Below, piece by piece: positions 1-23,785 of a DNA stretch of 64,000 bases. Position numbers and translations under genes: made by a program. The DNA is taken from positions 11,476,431 through 11,540,430 of the forward strand of contig NC_135555.1 of NCBI RefSeq assembly GCF_964340395.1. The letters are read 5' to 3'. Position 1 is the first letter of the stretch. The number at the start of each line of letters is the position of its first letter. This stretch comes from Glandiceps talaboti. Its lineage: Eukaryota > Hemichordata > Enteropneusta > Spengelidae. The notes beneath the pieces were generated by a model that searched no databases, was not told the origin of the DNA, and saw nothing but the letters and a program-made list of their open reading frames with translations.

Positions 1-699
1 ATTGTCAGAATCAAGTCCAGACTTTCTCCGTCTGCAAGCAGAACAGTGAGTTAGGGACATTATCAGAATCTAAAGTCCTAATTTACGCCATCTTGAAGGA
101 GGACCAAGTACTACTAGTACTACTAGTGTATTATGCTATTACAGTTGACAAATAGTACATATAAATCAGGGATCCCGTCCCTATATGACATTGAAATCCC
201 TAAGTCCTGACCTATAGGCTATAGTAATCGTAACTCCCCATCTGGAATACATGTGTGTGAATGTAAGTTACACTGACTGGCTGTCACATATCTACATTTT
301 TATTGGAATGTCAGTCAAAACCATTTCTCAATACGAGTCATGTGGGAAAGAGATTTTCCTTGCAAACTTTCCTGCAACACAAACTGCAGAAGTAGTCTCT
401 GTCGGTAAGCTTGCTACGACTTGTCATGCAACACTGTTGGCCATCAGTCTTCATTGAGACTGAAGGCTGATCAAGCTGTAGAACAAGACGAGTACTAGTA
501 GATTATCTAGTCTGCTGCAGAAGTACATCCTTTGAAATACAAAATTGGTTAAGACTACCTTTTGATTAGAATCCTAATAATCACAGCCTCATTACCATCA
601 CTAGTAACAAATTTATCAGATCTTTGTGATGAAAATGAAGATATATCACTTTATCAGTGCATGTTGATAAGTTGTTTACTCTTTTGTAAATGTAAGATT

Positions 700-736
700 T
701 TGTTGTTATTGTTGTTGTTGTTGTTGTTGTTGTTGT
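700..736. repeat. (TTG)n microsatellite
   Basis: Nearly pure TTG trinucleotide run. It produces spurious poly-Leu and poly-Asn open frames. Confidence 0.9.
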
Positions 737-1573
737 TCTTTTCGATAGTCATGAGGAGCAATGGATGATCGCCCCAAAGGAAGTTTTCAAACAACAGGAC
801 ATGTTTTGATGCATTATCACTATCATACTCCAGCATAGGAAGTTATTTCATTGATTGAAACTAGCATTATTTGAAATAAAAAGTCAGGGTCAGTTTGATT
901 ATCCGACGAACCATAACAGGTTGTGTAACATAGGCAGGAAGCATTGTTTTTGCGTCATATTGAAATAACCGTGGTAAACCTGATCCCTTTTGGAATTGTA
1001 CAAAAAACATTTGAGTTATACTCACAGAAACTCAATGCAATGAAGAAAACTTTCACATGTTTGGGATAGTTAGGTTTTGTGGTTTAGAAATGTTGCATGT
1101 AGAGTAACTTTCAAAATGATCTTAGTCAAAAACCACCATTGATAATTTTATCTGTCATAGATAATGATCATCATCACCAGAATATGTAAGTGACAGAGTT
1201 ACATATGACAACTAGTTTGTACTCAGTATGGGTCACCTCAAGAAATATTACAGTGTAATAATGTGTTAGGCATTTTGATGCCCTCACCCCATTTACTCTT
1301 AGGATTGTAGCATCTGATATTTTAAAGTGTGATACATGTGATGTGGTAATGCAAATACTTATCAAATAAATATGCCAGCAGTAAAATTATATAATGACTT
1401 TGTAAATTTTTCAGCAACATGGGGAATTGGGATCAAATACAGATATACATGTAGGTGCCTGTAATATTGTGTGTAGATGCAACATGATGTAGAATTAGTA
1501 ACTGTAGCAAGGTATTGTTTTAGCCAGAGAATAGCACATGCAGGACCAACAAGGTTCAAATCTGATTGTGAAT

Positions 1574-2040
1574 CAACTCACCCCAATTTCAACTCGTCCC
1601 ATTTCAACTTGCTCCAACTCGCACCAATTTCAGCTCGTCCCATTTTCAACTTGCCCCAATTTCAACTCTTCCCATTCTTTCAAAATCATGGGGAAAGGTA
1701 ATTTGCAGAGCTTTGCAATATGATTTACGTGTGTAAGTATTTTAATTATAAATGACATTATAATACTACTACTAAGATGTGAAAAAAAGACACTCTACAT
1801 CCAATATACTGACTTTTCAGTTTGGTTTTAATATGTTTTGGTAGGAAAACCAGACCTTTATTAACAGATACTGAAAAATTAAAAAACAATCAGCCCAGAA
1901 ATCCAGTGCTCTGAAATTGGGAAATTAAACAAACGATCAGCCCAGAAATCCAGTGCTCTGAAATTGGGGTTAGTTGAACTTGGGGCCAGTTGACACTGGG
2001 GCGAGTTGAATAGGGTGAGTTGTGAAATTGGGACGAAATG
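1574..2040. repeat. Degenerate inverted repeat pair with a 47-bp tandem duplication
   Basis: The left block (1574-1680) repeats units like CAATTTCAACTCGTCCC. The right block (1970-2040) holds the reverse complement, for example GGGTGAGTTGTGAAATTGGG. Between them, 1874-1920 and 1921-1967 are a near-identical 47-bp tandem duplication. It may be a fold-back transposable element; no target-site duplication was identified. Confidence 0.5.
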
Positions 2041-2399
2041 ATGTCACCTTCAAATCCATATATTGCATTTCCAAGTTCTGACTCCATATATAGTGTGGGA
2101 ATAGTTGGTTACATGTTTATACTTCTAAGTATCCCAGGGTTTGTACTAATCAAGTGTTCCCACTGATACATGTATTATGGTGCAAGCAGCATAATAGGAA
2201 TTTAATATGTACGATTTATGTGATTTCCTCTCGTTCTTTACCAGGGTTCTCAAACCTTAGTGAAAACACCAATTGTTGTATGTTACAGAGAGCCTGCTCT
2301 CCTGTCTGTGATGAGGGTTTGTTGAATTTTTAATTTTTTTGTTTACAAATATTTGAATTTTTGTCCTGATTCCTACACATGTGATTTTATATCTTGCAG

Positions 2400-13209
<10,810 letters not shown>

Positions 13210-16200
13210 TGATTCCTGGACAAACAGATGACAGCAGTGGCATATATACAGGGAAGAGATAATTCAACTTTAACACACAGATACTACCACAGTTATACAC
13301 AAGTAAACTTCACAGGACTCCAAGGAGATTTTGAATAACGTCCGAAAGGTCAAAGGTCACATACTTTAGGGTGTCTGTGACAGTGTAAATGCATACCTTT
13401 AGATATAAGATTGGAATTAGCTGACAATTGAAGATAACCTTGCTGACTACTACCTGATATGGTTATCATAGTCTGCATGTTGAGTGAACACTTCAGACTA
13501 TGAAGTGGCTGTAGTACCTGAGTTCATATGTGTAACTTGAGAGAGACTGGCATCAGTAACCTTCAAGCCATGAAGCCCCAAAAAACCTACCTTGTATAGA
13601 CTTCGAGAACTGAATATAAAAATACATTGTGTATTACATAGCCACACATTTTGCCTGTCTTGGTTTTGATTTAGTCCACTGATGTCATGCACGTATCACA
13701 GGTGAAAAAAAAGTATTAACAAATTGTCCTCATTTTGTCTGTATCTTTGAAACCCTACTTTCCAGTTTTATAGCTTGGAAAGTTGTGACTGTCTCAAAAA
13801 AACTTTACATGTTTGAGACTACTATCGGTTATACTGAAATGTTTGTAACTCAAAATTGAGAACTCGCACACGCACAACTGTATACCTATAGTAAACAAAT
13901 GGTCAACATAGTTCTTCAGATGGTGAATGCTGTACATGGTTGTTAGGCGTTCCTCGTACTGGTAAATAAATAAATTTTGTGGAAATAAGCACAACAAAAT
14001 TAACACTACTGACAGGCAAAATTTGTAAATGCTTCGTCCTATTTTGGATATATGAGATATGTAGGTCGTCTTGTTACATTTTTTTGGAGTACTGATATAA
14101 TGTTTTTGCCAAGTGAGGAACGTACTGTCAACCTGGAAATTTTCACTAAAGATTTATTTTCACTTTTTTCACTGGAGAGCAAAAACATGAAAATAAGTAG
14201 TGTCTAAAATGCCTTCTTGTACACGAACACAAATGTACTAGTCTGGTAATTAGTAAAAATTAGTCTTTGAAAACTAGCTGAAGACTGTAAAATCTCCAAA
14301 TTTTCTAGTAGTGAAAATATCTAGGTTTTCGGTACACGTACTAGTATTAGGGTGTGTTATCATGCTGGTATCAACTACATATGGAATTTTTTTTTTGTCA
14401 ACCTAGTAATATTTTAATGCCACATATTTGTGTAGTTATCAGGCAAATGGAAACAGACTGTGAGAGTAAACTTTACAGTATAGCAAAAGTTAATTGTTTT
14501 TGAGAAGAGAATAAAAGTGATATGGAAATGATAGATCATGTACTGGTAATTGTTAACCATGTCTGAAATATGGGTCACAAAACCTGCTCTAATGAAACCT
14601 TGTCACAAAACATTGACAATATCTCTCTTTCAAAATATCTTAGTGTACTCTCAAACTCGTATTGTTTTGTAATCTACAGGTAGCTGACAACTAAAAAAAA
14701 AAGCTAATTTCCAACGAATTTCTGCCTTTCTGTCTGATTTTATACTGCCATATTTCAATAAAATGGTAAATTACATGGTTCTTAAAACTTTGTATCTAGC
14801 TTATCATAAAATTGTCCATATTGCATTTTAGATATTAAACATTACTTAATGTAAAGAGGTTATGTTGTATTACATATATCCAGAAGATATGAAAGTGTAG
14901 GAATGCCGTTTTCACTTTTCTAGAGGCTGTTTGTATCTTCCACGGTCTCTCTTTACCCCGTCTAGTTCAATGAGAAATCGTGAACCTAAAGTTGTTCATG
15001 CAAATGGGTAAACCATTATGGCAAACCAGAGCTGTTATTTCTTCTGCGATACCACCAAATAACCAGGGTGACAAAAAAAGAGGCTATGATTTACAAAGAT
15101 GACCCCCCAACTGTTACATTGATGTTGACATTTGTGTAAGTAGCAATTGGTATGACAAATATACCATATTTGGACATGATATAATTACTCCAATAAACAC
15201 CAACATTATTTGGCAAAAATTCTGCGATTTGTTAACAAAAACATAATGTTAGTGACTGTGTGGGTGGCTTCGTTTAAATTTGAAATTTCATCTCGGGACT
15301 TCATTTAGCTAGACTCATATAGTGAGATAAGACATTCAATGCCATGGATAGCCTCTCGACTACATTCTTGGATGACATGTGACCAAGCCATTTATTCACA
15401 AACATTACATTTAACAACTACAAAACATGGCTCCCATTTTGGTATTGTAAAACTTGCAATAAAAACAAGTATGGCCGCTATATTCTCCATTATATAGACG
15501 AGGTAATCTGTGTTGTGACTTGCCTAGCCTTTAGCAAGGCATTGATGATTTGAAAAGGGATTTTAGTATATCGGTGTGACTTCTTTATGGCAGTCAACCT
15601 TGAAACTTACATTATAGCTCAGACCACTAGAAGAATTCTTTTAGTTTGACATTATAAGTAAGTACTGTAAGAGCTGTTTATTACAGTGACACGAGTACAG
15701 TTACAAGTTTATATATCACTCATCCCATCTGGCTTATTTGTCACTGAAATTGAATAACTATAAAGAAATGGGGAAATGGGAAAGAGCCCAAATAAAAAAA
15801 AAATTCAAAAAAAAGGGGAAAAAGAGCACAGTTATGCTAATTAGAAAAGTAACGTGTACTACGATGAAATTACAAATGCTTACACTTGGTGTATGTGTAT
15901 GCCTGTTGAATAAATATACTAGATGCTCTAGGCTTAGTGGTCATTATAAAGTTCCACTGTATGTAGAACACATTGCATCTTCAGATATGATCACAAATTA
16001 AAACTGGTCGAAATTATCTTTCCTCGTAGTATTTCATTATTTTAGTATAAAAATATTTATCAGCGAGACAAGACGTTAATCTTATTTATCCCACAATTCC
16101 GAACAAACTATGTGTTAGCTTTAATAGTAGCTTTTTTTCTAACTTCAAACATTCAGGTGTGCTACAGAACAAACTTTTGCTTTAGGCCGTGACTTTGCAT

Positions 16201-16956
16201 ACTGCGCGGGTCTGGTTGGAACGCCAAGGTGAATTAGTTCACAGTGACATATCTATGCAGTTGCAGGTGGGGAATACCAGCATTAGGTATTCTTTGATTG
16301 TATAGTGGAAGATTTGAAAATGTGTGTAATGTGGCTTAAAAATAGGGAGGGTTTTGACATGCATGGATAGTGGTTTTAAATTGTCGACAGTAATTGACTC
16401 CCATGATACCGATCTTTCCATGGCATTTTTCAGTAATTAAATTGTATTATTTCGTCAGTGGGGAAAAACAAGCATAATAGAATGAAATATTTAAGGTACA
16501 AAAGTCATTTCAAACTTTTCAAAAAAAGGTCTCCAATTTTGTTTGCCCCTTTTCTGTCGTTGTGTGGTACAATTGTTGTATACGACGGTAGGACTACAGT
16601 TCTTTGACCGGCACCATTTTTGTGAGAGCTCAAGGCGCTTTTTTAGCCATCCTATTGTTATTGTCCTATTGTGTTTTGATTACATTCGACGAGAGTCGTC
16701 GTACTGATGATGCCACATCTACTCACCCGTAAACCGGACTTTTATCGCATTTCATTGCAATGCTTTAAACTCCTACACAATGCACAATGAGACACACAAA
16801 TGTCATGAACGACACGAGGGCTACTTGAAAGTGTGAGTGTCTTGTGTGACAAGCCACTGAATGGTTTACGTTGTGTATTGTAGAATCACTTCCAAACTCT
16901 ATAGCGTATACCTTTATATATCTGTCGTGTAATGTGGTGTTGTTTTGTTTGTTTAG

Positions 16957-16957
16957 A

Positions 16958-16997
<40 letters not shown>

Positions 16998-16999
16998 AC
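16957..16999. repeat. (TTG)n microsatellite
   Basis: A run of about 14 TTG/GTT trinucleotides in intergenic DNA. Confidence 0.9.
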
Positions 17000-18696
17000 G
17001 CCTGAAAGTTTTTCTCAATGACTTCTATCGTGCATTTTAGAATCGCCTCTAAATTTGTTACAGCGAATATCTTTAAGTATGTCGTGTATATAAAATGTTT
17101 CTGTTGGTTTTTTTGTTTGTTTTTCATACCTGTCCCTGAACGTGTTTTTTTATTTAGCAACGAAAAGTATAATTTGAAAACACCCTTATTTTTTCTCAGT
17201 ATTGTATTTCGGATCCGCCCCCACCCATCTCCTCTCACGTTCTCGTTTTATTGATCTATAAAAAAGGGCCTCTTGAAACGTACCATACGCAAGTTCAAAA
17301 GACAGATAATGGTTGTTAGGAGGTGCGTTTATTGCGCTTTCTACATACCATAATATGGGCCAATAAACAAAACCTGGAAGGCGTGACTCTTACCGATACT
17401 AATTTATATCATGTTTTTTGCACTTTTTAGCTACAATATATCAGTTTTAGTTCTTCGAGTAAACAAAATACACTAACTTAAGAAAAAGTTATTAGTTTTT
17501 TGGCGTACTATATACTATTTATGCTGATAGTGATGTATAGGCTTTGAACCTATAAATAACAAAACACGCAATAAGTGAACGGTTTATCCAGACACAGTAA
17601 TTCAGGTAGCATTTGGCAGTTTACCCAAACATGTTTTATGATGACTCCTAAGCTATGGTCGATCGTTAACCGGGTTGCGTCGATCAAAGTTCACGCGCTA
17701 TAGTATCGTAGCTGCGATAAATGTTATAAAGTGCATCTAAAGGTCATTTATCATGATGATCAGTACATTGTGTCGGATAATAGAGTCTTTAGAATATAGG
17801 GACAAAACGTTTGTATTTGCCTTCATCATTACCCATTCTCTCTTTTATTATACAGTGGTTTTGCTAACAGAAGTACGACCAAGCTATCTATATTATCGCA
17901 AGGCAGCGAAAAGTGCTTCGTTCACACAAAAACGTTAACCTCAACCTGCGTACGTACACTTCACCTAAAGAACTAATTGAATATCAGAGTAACTCATTAA
18001 CTTAAAATTCGAAAATTGGGTGTGTTGTTTTTGTGGTCACGTGACAATAAGTATGATACCAAAAAGGTAGAATATAGAAAGTTTAAAAAAAAAAAGTTTA
18101 TTTCATAACCTTTTTAATGACCCCAGTATATAACATGTTGGTAACCACGTTATCGAAACCCATGGCACCTTAATACAACAAAGTAGACCAGTCAAGTACT
18201 ACGAACAGCGAAAAGGTCTCCCGATACCCTTTAAGTAACGCGCTTTATTTTGAATCAACTCAATTAAGTGCACGCCGTTCAAAAATAGAATGTTTTCTTT
18301 CATACATTGACCCGTCATATTTTCTGTTTGTTCCCCTAGCTTATTTTTGTTAATAAACTTCGAGTAAATATACCTTATTATGAAACAGTCGATTTCGCAC
18401 CGATCTACACTCTTGTTTGTTATCCAAAAGTCTATAGTTGTCCAACAACTTAAAGAACGACTTTCAGGGGTCTGTACGGGTTAGCATTTTTCTGAAGCTA
18501 ACATGGCTTGCCTAGCAAGTTGGGTAAAGTAAACGGCGTAATTTATATCATCAATGGTCGGAAAGATTACTCATTCATTGTGAGATGCTTGGTATTTATC
18601 TTGATCAAATTTACCCTGTTTAGACAATGTGCCCCTTTCGAGAGTAAACAGCCAATAGAACTCAATTTTGTAGATTGTAACACGCGTCTGCACGTT

Positions 18697-18918
<222 letters not shown>

Positions 18919-19259
18919 CCATAACAATGCACGTTCCAATAATTGTTCAAGGAAAGAGATAGGAACTCGTCTCAAAGTAACTTCATAATGCATACACTCC
19001 TATCCATCATGGTAACCACTTGTTATGGAAGATAAACAGGATATAAGTAATACCTAACTCTACCACTGGAATAGGTGGACCAAACATCCCTGCATGATCA
19101 GTATGTGTGACAAAGAAAAAATAGTTTGACATTTTTCAGACTCTCTATGTCAATGAAATTGCGTGATTTTATTGAAATCTCCACTCTCATATAAAAAAAA
19201 CACGTGTGGGGTTTACAGAGATGATTGTGTCAATCAGTTGGTACGCTTTATCAATACGT

Positions 19260-19261
<2 letters not shown>

Positions 19262-19335
<74 letters not shown>

Positions 19336-19393
19336 TATATATATATATGGTATATATATATATATATATGGTATATATATATGGTATATATAT

Positions 19394-19477
<84 letters not shown>
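19262..19477. repeat. (TA)n microsatellite with GG interruptions
   Basis: About 215 bp of alternating TA interrupted in the middle (about 19333-19396) by regularly placed GG dinucleotides. No hammerhead or hairpin sequence was found at its edges, unlike the TA arrays at 23 kb. Confidence 0.95.
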
Positions 19478-19479
<2 letters not shown>

Positions 19480-20671
19480 ATGATTAGCAAGGTCACGTCC
19501 ACATAATCAGCTGCGACGGATCCTCCTTGGATGGATGGGGTTACCATCGATACCAGCTTAAATATTAAATAATGTTGTCCAGTCAGTGCGAAGTTCACGC
19601 CTCCCTCTATTAATGTTTTTTAACTTAACAATGTACTTAATCGGTTATCGGTGGGCACAATGTCAATTATTCTTACATCTTAAATACATAAAAAGGTACG
19701 GACTTTGAGAAACTAGAAATCCAATGTCCATATTCTGAATTGGGTATTGTTGTGGTTTGATATTGCTTAGCCTCACTTCCTTGCCAATTAAGAAGAAATA
19801 TGTGCGACCTATTTTCATATCTTGTAAATATAAGCTTATATTTTAAGTTTTCTAAATTGTATTCTTTCCCAAGCTGTGTTAAGAGGCATTAAAGATATGC
19901 TGGGAAATCGTCATGGTACGTAATTACTAGGTTGAAATATTACTATATTGTCCATGCGTATAATTGAAGTCTCCTTGAGTACGCTCGTAATTCCATCAAT
20001 GCGTCTTCTATTTGTGCTGTGAATGGAACATTCGATATCGCCATAGTACGGTAGACGTGTTCAAGCACATCCCCGGACGAATGAAGTCTATTTAGTTATC
20101 AAATGGACCAATGTCTTGTTTAACGTAGAGATTATATCGCTGACAGAAAGTCAACTTAATTAATGCGTATGTCAATTTCATCCATTCTGTATTAGTACGG
20201 CCAACGTGAAGTCAGTACACATATCTCAGTCCCATATAAACAGTTACCTCGAGGGAACGACGAGTTCCTTTCTTGACGGTTCAGAAACCTACGCTTCTTT
20301 GTCAACTGTGTATGGCTTGATCACAATACAATACAACACACACAAAAAAACTCACTGCATTTGAAAAACCATGAAACCTACATATGTACACAAACAGTTA
20401 TGATGACTTCCCGTACATGCCAGATCTGTGATGCTATCTTTCCAAACGGCGTCGATTTCTGACATCAAGATATTGCCACTATTTCACAAATCAAACAACT
20501 TGATTGTAAGTTAAACTTCCTAAGGGCATGGACGTTCGTTCATACAGGGTCAACTCTCGCCTATGTGAGCGACCATTTGACCTCGCGTAACCCTAAGTGG
20601 ATTTCATTACAATTAATTATCGTTATAGCATTATGACATGTTATTATATTCTTCCGAGATTAAAATCAAAT

Positions 20672-21361
20672 TCATGCATGGCCATTCGTGTTCATTTCAT
20701 CACCCGGTAGCCTCCCCTCGGTCCTCGTCAAATTAAGCTCATCAGTTGTCACAGTTCCCGTAGCGTCAAACGCAGAGTCGCTGTCGACATGATTTTCTTC
20801 AACAGGTGGTGGTGGTTTCTCTTTTTCTATGTGTATTATCCTTTCCTTGGGTGGTGATCTGACACATTTTGGAGCCTTGATGGCGAGAACACCTTCAAGT
20901 GACAACGACGCTGTCACTGTTTCGGGATCAACGTTAGACGGCAACACATACTGGCGACTGAACTCACGGGAGACAAATTCGACTCCGCTGTCTTTTTCTT
21001 GGTGTTTTGCCTGCACGATTACCCGGTTTTCAATTCCCTTTACTACGATCTCATCAAACTTAAAGAGACTGACGTCCAAGTTCACTTCCCAAAATTTATC
21101 ATCATTTTCTGACTGACTACTGTTAATTGAAGTCACAGACGGTGTTCTCCAAACCCGTGAGCTTCCGTCATGTAATAAGCCATGTCCATGTATTGATTGT
21201 TCAGTTGATGTATCAGAAGCAGATAACCCTGTTGTAAATGCACTGTCCATCGATAACCTATGTGCCTGATGTCCAAAACTTGAACTGGGTCGCGAAAAGA
21301 AATCATCCATGTTAAATGGATGTAAGTGCGGTGATCTCCAATCCGAACCTGACATGTTCAC
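20672..21361 (-). CDS. Small heat-shock protein (alpha-crystallin/HSP20 domain), intronless
   Basis: A single 229-residue frame starts at the ATG at 21361-21359 and ends with TGA at 20674-20672. Small heat-shock proteins are ATP-independent chaperones that hold unfolding clients. Residues 1-87 form a Ser/His/Phe-rich, probably disordered N-terminal region, including MDDFFSRP. The alpha-crystallin domain covers about 89-166: FWEVNLDVSLFKFDEIVVK, REFSRQYVLP at 132-141, and the hallmark GVLAIKAP at 157-164. A C-terminal I-x-I-like element (RIIHIEK, about 174-180) is followed by a proline stretch and a long acidic/threonine tail, longer than in most family members. A single exon is common for metazoan small HSPs. 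The paralogue cannot be assigned. A two-unit heat-shock-element match (TTCCAGAA) lies just upstream at 21382-21389. Confidence 0.93.
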   Translation of the reverse strand: MNMSGSDWRSPHLHPFNMDDFFSRPSSSFGHQAHRLSMDSAFTTGLSASDTSTEQSIHGHGLLHDGSSRVWRTPSVTSINSSQSENDDKFWEVNLDVSLFKFDEIVVKGIENRVIVQAKHQEKDSGVEFVSREFSRQYVLPSNVDPETVTASLSLEGVLAIKAPKCVRSPPKERIIHIEKEKPPPPVEENHVDSDSAFDATGTVTTDELNLTRTEGRLPGDEMNTNGHA

Positions 21362-22876
21362 CTCTGCTGGTTAACTATAGATTCCAGAAATAACAACAAA
21401 GCAGGTAGGATATCAAGCAGAACTCGTGGTAAAAAATCACCTGAAAACAATAAGATGTACCCATTACAAGTCACCACACGACACTCATGATCTGGTGTGC
21501 TATGGAAGTGGACTTGACACGCGGTAAACAAAGTAAATACGCGAAACAAGACCTGTCGGTTGTAGAAACAAGCACACAGGTGTGTCGAGTGTGTACGGGC
21601 GTTCTATTCTGTGATACCATGTGACTAACCTCACCCCGACTGCCAAATCATGCATTCTACTTGAAATGAACATAACGACTACAGCCTTGATGTTAATAAT
21701 TCATTCACAGACATTTTAATGACGGTCAAATTTCGGTTAAGTGTGATTTATTTTTCACCATTTCCTATCATACCTCACTCTCCCTAAAATACGACATAAC
21801 ATAGTCGAGTCCACTTATTGAATACATGCTTTGGTATTAATGAGGTCATTCGTGTTGGCTTTCAAACAAGAGGTCATTTAAAATTGAATTCAACTCCTTT
21901 ACTAGAGAATCACTCACAGTTTTTATCCAGTAATATATGTCCGTCTTACCTGCCATTCAGGATAAACGATCTTTCTTATTTTCTTTAAGTGAAAGACGCT
22001 AGTTTATATTATATATAGACGTTGGATGCGGTCTACCTAACCTAGCTACAAATCGTCAATGTTATCAATATTGACAGGGATGATATGACAAGCAATTGAA
22101 TCGTTCCGCGTTCGGCAAAAATTTGCTGGATCGATTGCGACTAAGTTAATGCAGATCGTATTCTGTTGTCTTTACTTTACACTGATTAGATATGTCACAT
22201 GCATGTCAATTACTAGGTGCGATGGAAATCTACTACAATCTAAATATATATTACTATAGCTAGTATTATTGCTATCCATTACCCACCTCCACAGCCTCAG
22301 CTCACAGTCTGGCGGGTGATATCATACCGTACACGTGTTCAATCATTACATGTAAAACAAGCTGTGCTCGATGCCGCTCCAGCTATAGTCTATGACTCCA
22401 TGTACAGTTGTACACGTCTCCGATCCCACTTTGTTTCATATTCTGTTCAAAAATATGACATTTGAAGCGAACGCGGTACACATGTCATCAAGAGTGACGC
22501 TGCGAACGTATTTCATTAGCCTTAGGTATTCAATAACATGTATACAATATCAGTTGTGACTTACGAACAACGGCTATATGATACCAGTGAACGACATATT
22601 ATGGGTTATGTTCCTAGGCCTACGTTATAATTAATGAGCAAAAATTAAACTCGGGTCGTGAATCTCAGTAATTTATCAAATTTGATTAAAATAAAGCCAT
22701 TCTTCCAAGAACGTGGTATCCATGGCGACGCACAATCAAACTCTATAAGCTTTAATATGATGGCAAGCCAATCCGACCTAAACGAGCTATTTGAATTTCC
22801 TAGATATATAATTTATTTCCCGACTTTTAAGATATTAATTGTATAGTTACATATATATATGTGTGTGTGTGTGTGT

Positions 22877-22896
22877 ACATCAACATCTCCTGACGG
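22877..22896 (+). pseudogene. Truncated hammerhead ribozyme copy
   Basis: ACATCAACATCTCCTGACG matches the 5' half of the minus-strand hammerhead at 23385-23426, then diverges after the CTGACG core. Stem II, the GAA box and stem III are missing, so it cannot fold as a ribozyme. The upstream flanking sequence (TG repeat, CCCGACTTTTAAG) is also shared with the intact copy in inverse orientation. Confidence 0.65.
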
Positions 22897-22997
22897 AGTT
22901 ACAACTTAGCACCTCAAGTTCCAACCAACTCACTTTGATTATTCCCGCCCTGCTTACCCAAGCATCGAGCACTCTATTCTACGAGTTTGATACTATT

Positions 22998-23109
<112 letters not shown>

Positions 23110-23142
23110 GAAAGAAGACGAGTCTGATATTACATTATGGAT

Positions 23143-23184
23143 TTACACTACGGACCGTTTCACCAGAAGGATCGTCGGGTGTAT
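23143..23184 (-). ncRNA. Hammerhead-like ribozyme, left arm of palindrome 1
   Basis: Mirror copy of the + strand motif at 23184-23225, with core CCGACGA, then TCCTTCTGGT and GAA. Stem III is ACG/CGT and stem I is TACAC/GTGTA (5 bp). The core position equivalent to U4 is C rather than U, and the first pair of stem II is T/T. Activity is doubtful. Confidence 0.4.
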
Positions 23185-23225
23185 TACACCCGATGATCCT
23201 TATGGTGAAACGGTCCGTAGTGTAA
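23184..23225 (+). ncRNA. Hammerhead-like ribozyme, right arm of palindrome 1
   Basis: Order: TTACAC (stem I), CCGATGA (core), TCC-TTAT-GGT (weak stem II), GAA, ACG-GTC-CGT (stem III), A, then GTGTAA closing a perfect 6-bp stem I. The predicted cleavage would follow A23219. The topology is that of a type I hammerhead. Position 4 of the core is C instead of the normally essential U, so it may be an inactive or diverged version. Confidence 0.5.
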
Positions 23226-23384
23226 ATCCACTATGTAATATCAGACTCGTCTTCTTTCATTTTTATGTATGATAGCTCTCCAAGGTGATCGAGCACTCTA
23301 CTTGGCGAAAGAAGAATGAAACTCTATGTATATATATATATATATATATGTTGAGGGTAGAAGAAAATCAACTCGGGTTTTTCG

Positions 23385-23426
23385 TCTCTACAAGCCTGTT
23401 TCGTGAGTAAATCACTCGTCAGGAGA
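23385..23426 (-). ncRNA. Type I hammerhead ribozyme (complete core)
   Basis: Read on the minus strand from 23426: TCTC (stem I), core CTGACGA (23422-23416), stem II GTGA/TCAC with loop TTTAC, invariant GAA (23402-23400), stem III ACA/TGT with loop GGCT, then A23389. GAGA (23388-23385) pairs with TCTC to close stem I. Every invariant core position matches the hammerhead consensus, and stem II begins with the preferred G-C pair. Predicted self-cleavage lies between A23389 and G23388. A 3-bp stem III is the form found in Penelope-like elements and retrozymes, thought to act best as dimers. The flanks continue with AAAAACCCGAGTTG sequence and TA/CA repeats. Confidence 0.78.
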
Positions 23427-23433
23427 TGTTGAT

Positions 23434-23571
<138 letters not shown>

Positions 23572-23674
23572 TAAAAGTCGGGAAATAAATTATGAGTATC
23601 AATCTGCTAAGACAGTGCTCTATACCGCAGTGGCAGAGCGTAATAGTTTTGGTAGTACTGGAACTCTTTCTTGG

Positions 23675-23715
23675 TTGTTACTCGGAGTTTCACGCATAGT
23701 GCGATCATCAGACAA
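23675..23715 (-). ncRNA. Type I hammerhead ribozyme, left arm of palindrome 2
   Basis: Minus strand: TTGT (stem I), core CTGATGA (23711-23705), stem II TCGC/GCGT with loop ACTAT, GAA (23691-23689), stem III ACT/AGT with loop CCG, A23679, then ACAA closing stem I. The core is fully conserved. The first stem II pair is T/T, leaving three G-C pairs. Predicted cleavage is after A23679. Confidence 0.62.
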
Positions 23716-23756
23716 TTCTCTGATGATCGCACTATGCGTGAAACTCCGAGTAACAA
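23716..23756 (+). ncRNA. Hammerhead ribozyme copy, right arm of palindrome 2
   Basis: Mirror copy with the same CTGATGA core (23720-23726), GAA (23740-23742) and ACT/AGT stem III. Because the loop is not symmetric, stem I has one C/C mismatch, so this strand should be the weaker of the pair. Confidence 0.5.
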
Positions 23757-23782
23757 CCAAGAAAGAGTTCCAGTACTACCAA

Positions 23783-23785
<3 letters not shown>

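Larger units (their letters stand above)
1..2399 (+). other. Intron 1 (3' part) or 5' flank of eIF6, no exon recognised
   Basis: No coding exon was recognised here. The first coding exon of eIF6 (about 36 residues ending in a serine split by the intron) should lie upstream. I looked for its conserved segment and did not find it, so it is probably off the window. The stretch contains a short ACT repeat near 109-130, a TTG trinucleotide run near 700-736, a 47-bp tandem duplication at 1874-1967, and an inverted pair of degenerate pyrimidine-rich repeats (about 1574-1680 against 1970-2040). Confidence 0.6.

Noticed and set aside
1-2399. First coding exon of eIF6
   Set aside because: No sequence encoding the conserved N-terminal segment could be found on the + strand.
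19163-19598. Ile-Tyr-rich frames on both strands
   Set aside because: Generated by the TA repeat. No conserved sequence at either end.
21382-21389. Heat-shock element for the small HSP
   Set aside because: TTCCAGAA has only two of the usual three or more units and lies within ~30 bases of the ATG, so it is noted in the gene entry but not called.
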